Shown here: one piece after another, positions 13,752 to 16,446 of the stretch
Layout: the number at the start of each line of letters is the position of its first letter
Position numbering within the stretch: position 1 is the first letter of the stretch
Assembly: GCA_036732755.1 (NCBI GenBank)
Contig: DAINBU010000110.1
Span: forward strand, 1-16,446
Direction: 5' to 3'
DNA from: DASRRB01 sp036732755
GTDB lineage: Bacteria; Planctomycetota; B15-G4; SIAN01
Length of the DNA stretch: 16,446 nucleotides
The notes under the pieces: model-generated
What the model saw: the letters and a program-made list of their open reading frames with translations, nothing else
Databases searched by the model: none
What the model was told of the DNA's origin: nothing
Program-made: the position numbers and the translations under genes

Positions 13752-15354
13752 CCGAGTTCATCCCCTTCGCGATCGTCACGCGCTTGCGGAAGCGGCTGCC
13801 GTCGGCGAGCTCCGCCTCGATTTCGAGCGGCATCTCGAACGGGAACTGGCCGCTGCACTTGCACTCGATCGCCACGGTCGCCTTGGTCCCTTCGAGCTTG
13901 GGCTGGTGCACGGTGTAGCCGGGCCAGCGCGTCCCGTAGAGCCACGGCTGGAAGAACGAGCGCAGCGGCACGCCGGCGCGCCGCTCGCAGATCGCCTGGA
14001 AGTCGGCCGAAGTCGCCGTCTTGAAACGAAGGCGCGGGTCGGTGGCGAACTCCTTCAGCGACGCGAAGAACGCCTCGTCGCCGATCACGTAGCGCAGCAT
14101 GTGCAGGAGCCAGGCGCCCTTGTCGTACATCTGCGGGTCCCACGCCTCGCCGCAGTTGGCGTGGCGCGGCCGCCAGACCGTGGTCAGGGCGTCGAGGGAG
14201 TGCTTCTTCTCCTGCATGAAGTCGAGCGCCGCCACCTGCCCGTGCACGTGCTCGACCCAGAGCGTCTCGGCGTAGGCGGCGAAGCCCTCGTGCAGCCAGA
14301 AGTCGCCCCAGTCGGCGCAGCTGATCGCGTTGCCCCACCATTCGTGGGCCGTCTCGTGCACGAGCACGTAGTCGTAGAGCTCGTTGCGCAGCTCGAAGGG
14401 GTCGACCACGCCGGTGCCGCGGATCGCGTCGGGGAAGCTCGAGCCGTACGAGACGAGCGTCGCGTGCTCCATGCCCCAGAGCGGCGTCTCGGCCAGCGCG
14501 AACTTCGCGTCGGGGAAGGGGTAGGGGCCGAACTTCTCGCTGAAGAAGCGCAGGATCTCCGGCACCTGCGCAAACTGCTTCCTCGCCTTCTCCTCGCTCT
14601 CGGGCAGCACGTAGAAGCGCACCGGGAGCTTGCGCGGGAGGCCGGGCAGCTCGACCTCGCTCTCGACCACGACGTAGGGGGCGATGTCGATCGCGATCGC
14701 GTAGTCGGGGACCGGGACGTCGAGTCGCCAGCGCCAGGTCTTCCAGGCGCCCGCCTGCGACACGTCGACGAGGCGGCCGTTGCTCGCGGCGACGAGCTCG
14801 GCCGGCGCGGTGACGTTCACCGTGACGCGGTCGGGCTTGTCCTCGGGGTGGAAGAACGACGCCTTGCACGGGAACCACGTGTGCGCGCCGATCGTCTGGC
14901 ACGAGGTCGCGATCCACGGCGCCCCCGACGGCGTGCGCGCCCACTGGAAGCCGTTCGCCTCGTCGACGCGCTTGGGCCGGCCGGCGTAGGCGACGCTCAC
15001 CTGGACCACCTCGCCGGCCTTGGCGGGCTTGGCGAGCGTGATCTTCAGGAGGTCGTCGGCGCGCGACCACTCGAGCGGGCGCGTCTCGGTGAGGACGTCA
15101 CGCGTCAGGTCGCCGTCGACCGCGTGGACCGACTGGACGACGAGGCTGCGCTCGAGATCGAGGACGAGCACGTCGAGCGCCGGCGCCGTCACGACCGCGC
15201 CGAGCGCGCCGAAGCCGCGGACCGTCTGCGCGGCCGGATCGACCAGGAGCTCGATCCGGTACTCCTTCACGTCGTACGCGGTGCGCGGGTCGGCCTCCTG
15301 CGCGCGCGCCGGCGCGGACCAGGCGACCGCGAGCGCGACGACGAACGACCTCAC
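13624..15354 (-). CDS. Secreted M1 family zinc aminopeptidase
   Basis: A 576-residue gluzincin of family M1, removing N-terminal amino acids from peptides. A signal peptide (1-18) ends in SAPARA. Residues about 25-235 form the N-terminal beta saddle, with FPCKASFFHPEDKP (161-174) typical of the family. The catalytic domain has GMEH (294-297, a variant of the GxMEN exopeptidase motif), HETAHEWWGN (333-342, zinc ligands His333 and His337, base Glu334), third ligand Glu356 in WLHEGFAAYAE, and Tyr410 in MYDKGAW, the transition-state tyrosine. The large helical C-terminal domain of long M1 enzymes is absent, replaced by a short beta region, as in many shorter bacterial members. Start is GTG at 15354, overlapping the aldolase TGA by 4 nt, so it is probably translated by coupling from that gene. 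Pairing a secreted peptidase with a glycolytic enzyme in one operon is odd. The gene ends inside the convergent trmJ-like frame. Confidence 0.93.
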   Translation of the reverse strand: MRSFVVALAVAWSAPARAQEADPRTAYDVKEYRIELLVDPAAQTVRGFGALGAVVTAPALDVLVLDLERSLVVQSVHAVDGDLTRDVLTETRPLEWSRADDLLKITLAKPAKAGEVVQVSVAYAGRPKRVDEANGFQWARTPSGAPWIATSCQTIGAHTWFPCKASFFHPEDKPDRVTVNVTAPAELVAASNGRLVDVSQAGAWKTWRWRLDVPVPDYAIAIDIAPYVVVESEVELPGLPRKLPVRFYVLPESEEKARKQFAQVPEILRFFSEKFGPYPFPDAKFALAETPLWGMEHATLVSYGSSFPDAIRGTGVVDPFELRNELYDYVLVHETAHEWWGNAISCADWGDFWLHEGFAAYAETLWVEHVHGQVAALDFMQEKKHSLDALTTVWRPRHANCGEAWDPQMYDKGAWLLHMLRYVIGDEAFFASLKEFATDPRLRFKTATSADFQAICERRAGVPLRSFFQPWLYGTRWPGYTVHQPKLEGTKATVAIECKCSGQFPFEMPLEIEAELADGSRFRKRVTIAKGMNSVTLEVPPASAPAPGSAAPPPAPIVKVSFPGFRWILCDLRQVP

Positions 15355-16268
15355 GCGCGATAGATGTCCTGGATCTGGTTCAGGAGCTTGACCGCGTCGG
15401 CCTGCGGCCGCTGGAAGCTGTTGCGCCCGACGATCGAGCCGAAGCCGCCGCCCTGGTGGATCCCCTGGACCTCCTTCAGGATGTCGTCGGTCGCCTTCGC
15501 CTCGCCGCCCGAGAAGATCACGATGCGCCGCCCGCCGAACGAGCTCTGCACGACGTGGCGGACGCGGTCGGCGAGCGTCCCGATCGGGATCTTCTGCTCG
15601 AGGTAGACCTTCTTCGCGTCCTCCTGCTCGAGGTGCTCGGTCGGCGGCTTCACCTTGACGACGTGGGCGCCGAGCTGACAGGCGATCTGGGCCGCGTACG
15701 CGACCACGTCGACCGCCGTCTCGCCCGCCTTGCTGAGCCCCGCACCGCGCGGATAGGACCAGATCACGACGACGAGGCCGGCGCGCTTGGCCTCCTCGGT
15801 CATCTCGCGGATCTGCTGGTACATCTGGTTGCGCAGCGACGAGCCGGGATAGATCGTGAAGCCGATCGCGGCGCAGCCGAGCCGCAGCGCCTCCTGCACC
15901 GAGCCGGTCACCGCCGAGCAGGGGTCCTTGTCCTTGAAGAGGACGTCGCTGTTGTTGAGCTTGAGGATGAGCGGGATCCGGCCCGCATAGCGCGAGGCGC
16001 CCGCCTCGAGGAAGCCGAGCGGCGCCGCATAGGCGTTGCAGCCCGCCGCGAGCGCGAGCTCGAAGTGGTAGCGCGGGTCGTAGCCGGCCGGGTTCTTGGC
16101 GAAGCTGCGCCCGGGGCCATGCTCGAAGCCCTGGTCGACGGGCAGGATCACCAGCTTGCCGGTCCCGGCGAGCGCGCCGTGGTTCAGGAGGCGCGCGAGG
16201 TTGGTGAGGGTGCCCGCGTTGTCACTGCCGTACCAGGAGAGGATCTCGGCGACGGTCTTGGTAGACAT
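15351..16268 (-). CDS. fbaB: Class I fructose-bisphosphate aldolase (FbaB/DhnA type)
   Basis: A 305-residue cytoplasmic aldolase that interconverts fructose 1,6-bisphosphate with glyceraldehyde 3-phosphate and dihydroxyacetone phosphate in glycolysis and gluconeogenesis. The DhnA-type TIM barrel is recognised by ILPVDQGFEHGP (41-52, with the acidic Asp45), YAAPLGFLEAGA (80-91), the Schiff-base lysine in AHVVKVKPP (201-209, most likely Lys205), FSGGEAK (252-258) and IVGRNSFQR (279-287) for phosphate binding. Length is slightly below E. coli FbaB. ATG at 16268 is preceded by a modest GGGAA 1-5 nt upstream and by TATCCT, a possible -10, without a clear -35. The stop overlaps the M1 peptidase start (GTGA). 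The LytTR gene upstream ends 30 nt before this start, so all three could be one transcript. Related DhnA-family enzymes with other substrates exist, but the motif set fits fructose-bisphosphate aldolase best. Confidence 0.88.
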   Translation of the reverse strand: MSTKTVAEILSWYGSDNAGTLTNLARLLNHGALAGTGKLVILPVDQGFEHGPGRSFAKNPAGYDPRYHFELALAAGCNAYAAPLGFLEAGASRYAGRIPLILKLNNSDVLFKDKDPCSAVTGSVQEALRLGCAAIGFTIYPGSSLRNQMYQQIREMTEEAKRAGLVVVIWSYPRGAGLSKAGETAVDVVAYAAQIACQLGAHVVKVKPPTEHLEQEDAKKVYLEQKIPIGTLADRVRHVVQSSFGGRRIVIFSGGEAKATDDILKEVQGIHQGGGFGSIVGRNSFQRPQADAVKLLNQIQDIYRA

Positions 16269-16298
16269 TTCCCGTAGGATACCCCGATTCGCAAGGCG

Positions 16299-16446
16299 TC
16301 AGGTCAGTCCAAGTCGCTCCTTCAGGGGCCGGACCCGGTCGCGCGAGACCAGCACCTCCGGCCGCTTGTCCCCCCGCAGCCGGATCACGAGCTGCCCGGC
16401 GACGTCTGCGTGCAGCTCGTGGACCCAGCCGAGGTTCACCAGGGTG
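16299..16446 (-). CDS. LytTR-type DNA-binding regulator, C-terminal fragment
   Basis: The gene enters from the right edge of the window and ends with TGA at 16301-16299. Only 48 codons are visible. They translate to TLVNLGWVHELHADV, then a strand LVIRLRGDKRP, then VLVSRDRVRPLKERLGL. This fits the end of a LytTR domain, in which a hydrophobic V-N strand, an acidic turn and the closing VSR...LKERL helix are conserved. LytTR domains bind DNA and are usually the output of response regulators, but the N-terminal part is outside the window. It reads in the same direction as the aldolase gene, 30 nt away. Confidence 0.75.
   Translation of the reverse strand, partial: TLVNLGWVHELHADVAGQLVIRLRGDKRPEVLVSRDRVRPLKERLGLT

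Overview
The window is a very GC-rich bacterial chromosomal segment. Codons are strongly biased to G/C in the third position, several starts are GTG, and genes are tightly packed with 1-32 nt gaps or GTGA overlaps. The taxonomic signal is indirect. Two large FG-GAP/ASPIC (CRTAC1-type) proteins, several exported peptidases, a DUF2911-like protein and a class I (FbaB-type) aldolase are typical of high-GC Planctomycetota, Acidobacteriota or related environmental lineages. I cannot assign a phylum from the sequence alone. I see no insertion sequence, phage gene, integrase, CRISPR array, rRNA or complete tRNA.

Layout. Positions 1-363 are non-coding as far as I can tell and end in a leader with two competing hairpins. 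Next comes a fluoride channel gene (crcB/fluC, 364-747, +), convergent with a secreted dipeptidyl-peptidase-IV-like S9 peptidase (766-2991, -). A 133-bp divergent promoter region (2992-3124) holds an 8-bp tandem repeat and a strong hairpin. Seven rightward genes follow with gaps of 32 nt or less: a PLP decarboxylase (3125-4588), CRTAC1-type protein A (4621-6360), a WD40-like lipoprotein (6357-7409), CRTAC1-type protein B, also a predicted lipoprotein (7411-9654), an exported Xaa-Pro aminopeptidase (9672-11105) and a HhH-GPD DNA glycosylase (11115-12086). That list is six genes; the DUF2911-like gene (12186-12725) and a TrmJ-type RNA methyltransferase (12777-13751) continue in the same direction after a terminator-like hairpin at 12111-12133, and both have their own start signals.

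From the right, a leftward group runs LytTR regulator (3' end only, 16299-16446), class I fructose-bisphosphate aldolase (15351-16268) and secreted M1 aminopeptidase (13624-15354). The M1 gene converges on the trmJ-like gene and the two reading frames overlap by 128 bp.

Working together (inference). The clearest theme is the cell envelope or exterior. Three exported peptidases (S9B, M24B, M1) would jointly trim peptides, with two of the three belonging to proline-specific families. They sit beside a translationally coupled CRTAC1-A / lipoprotein / CRTAC1-B module that may be a surface or periplasmic assembly of unknown purpose. That module is the best candidate for something undescribed. The fluoride channel, glycosylase, RNA methyltransferase and aldolase look like ordinary housekeeping neighbours.
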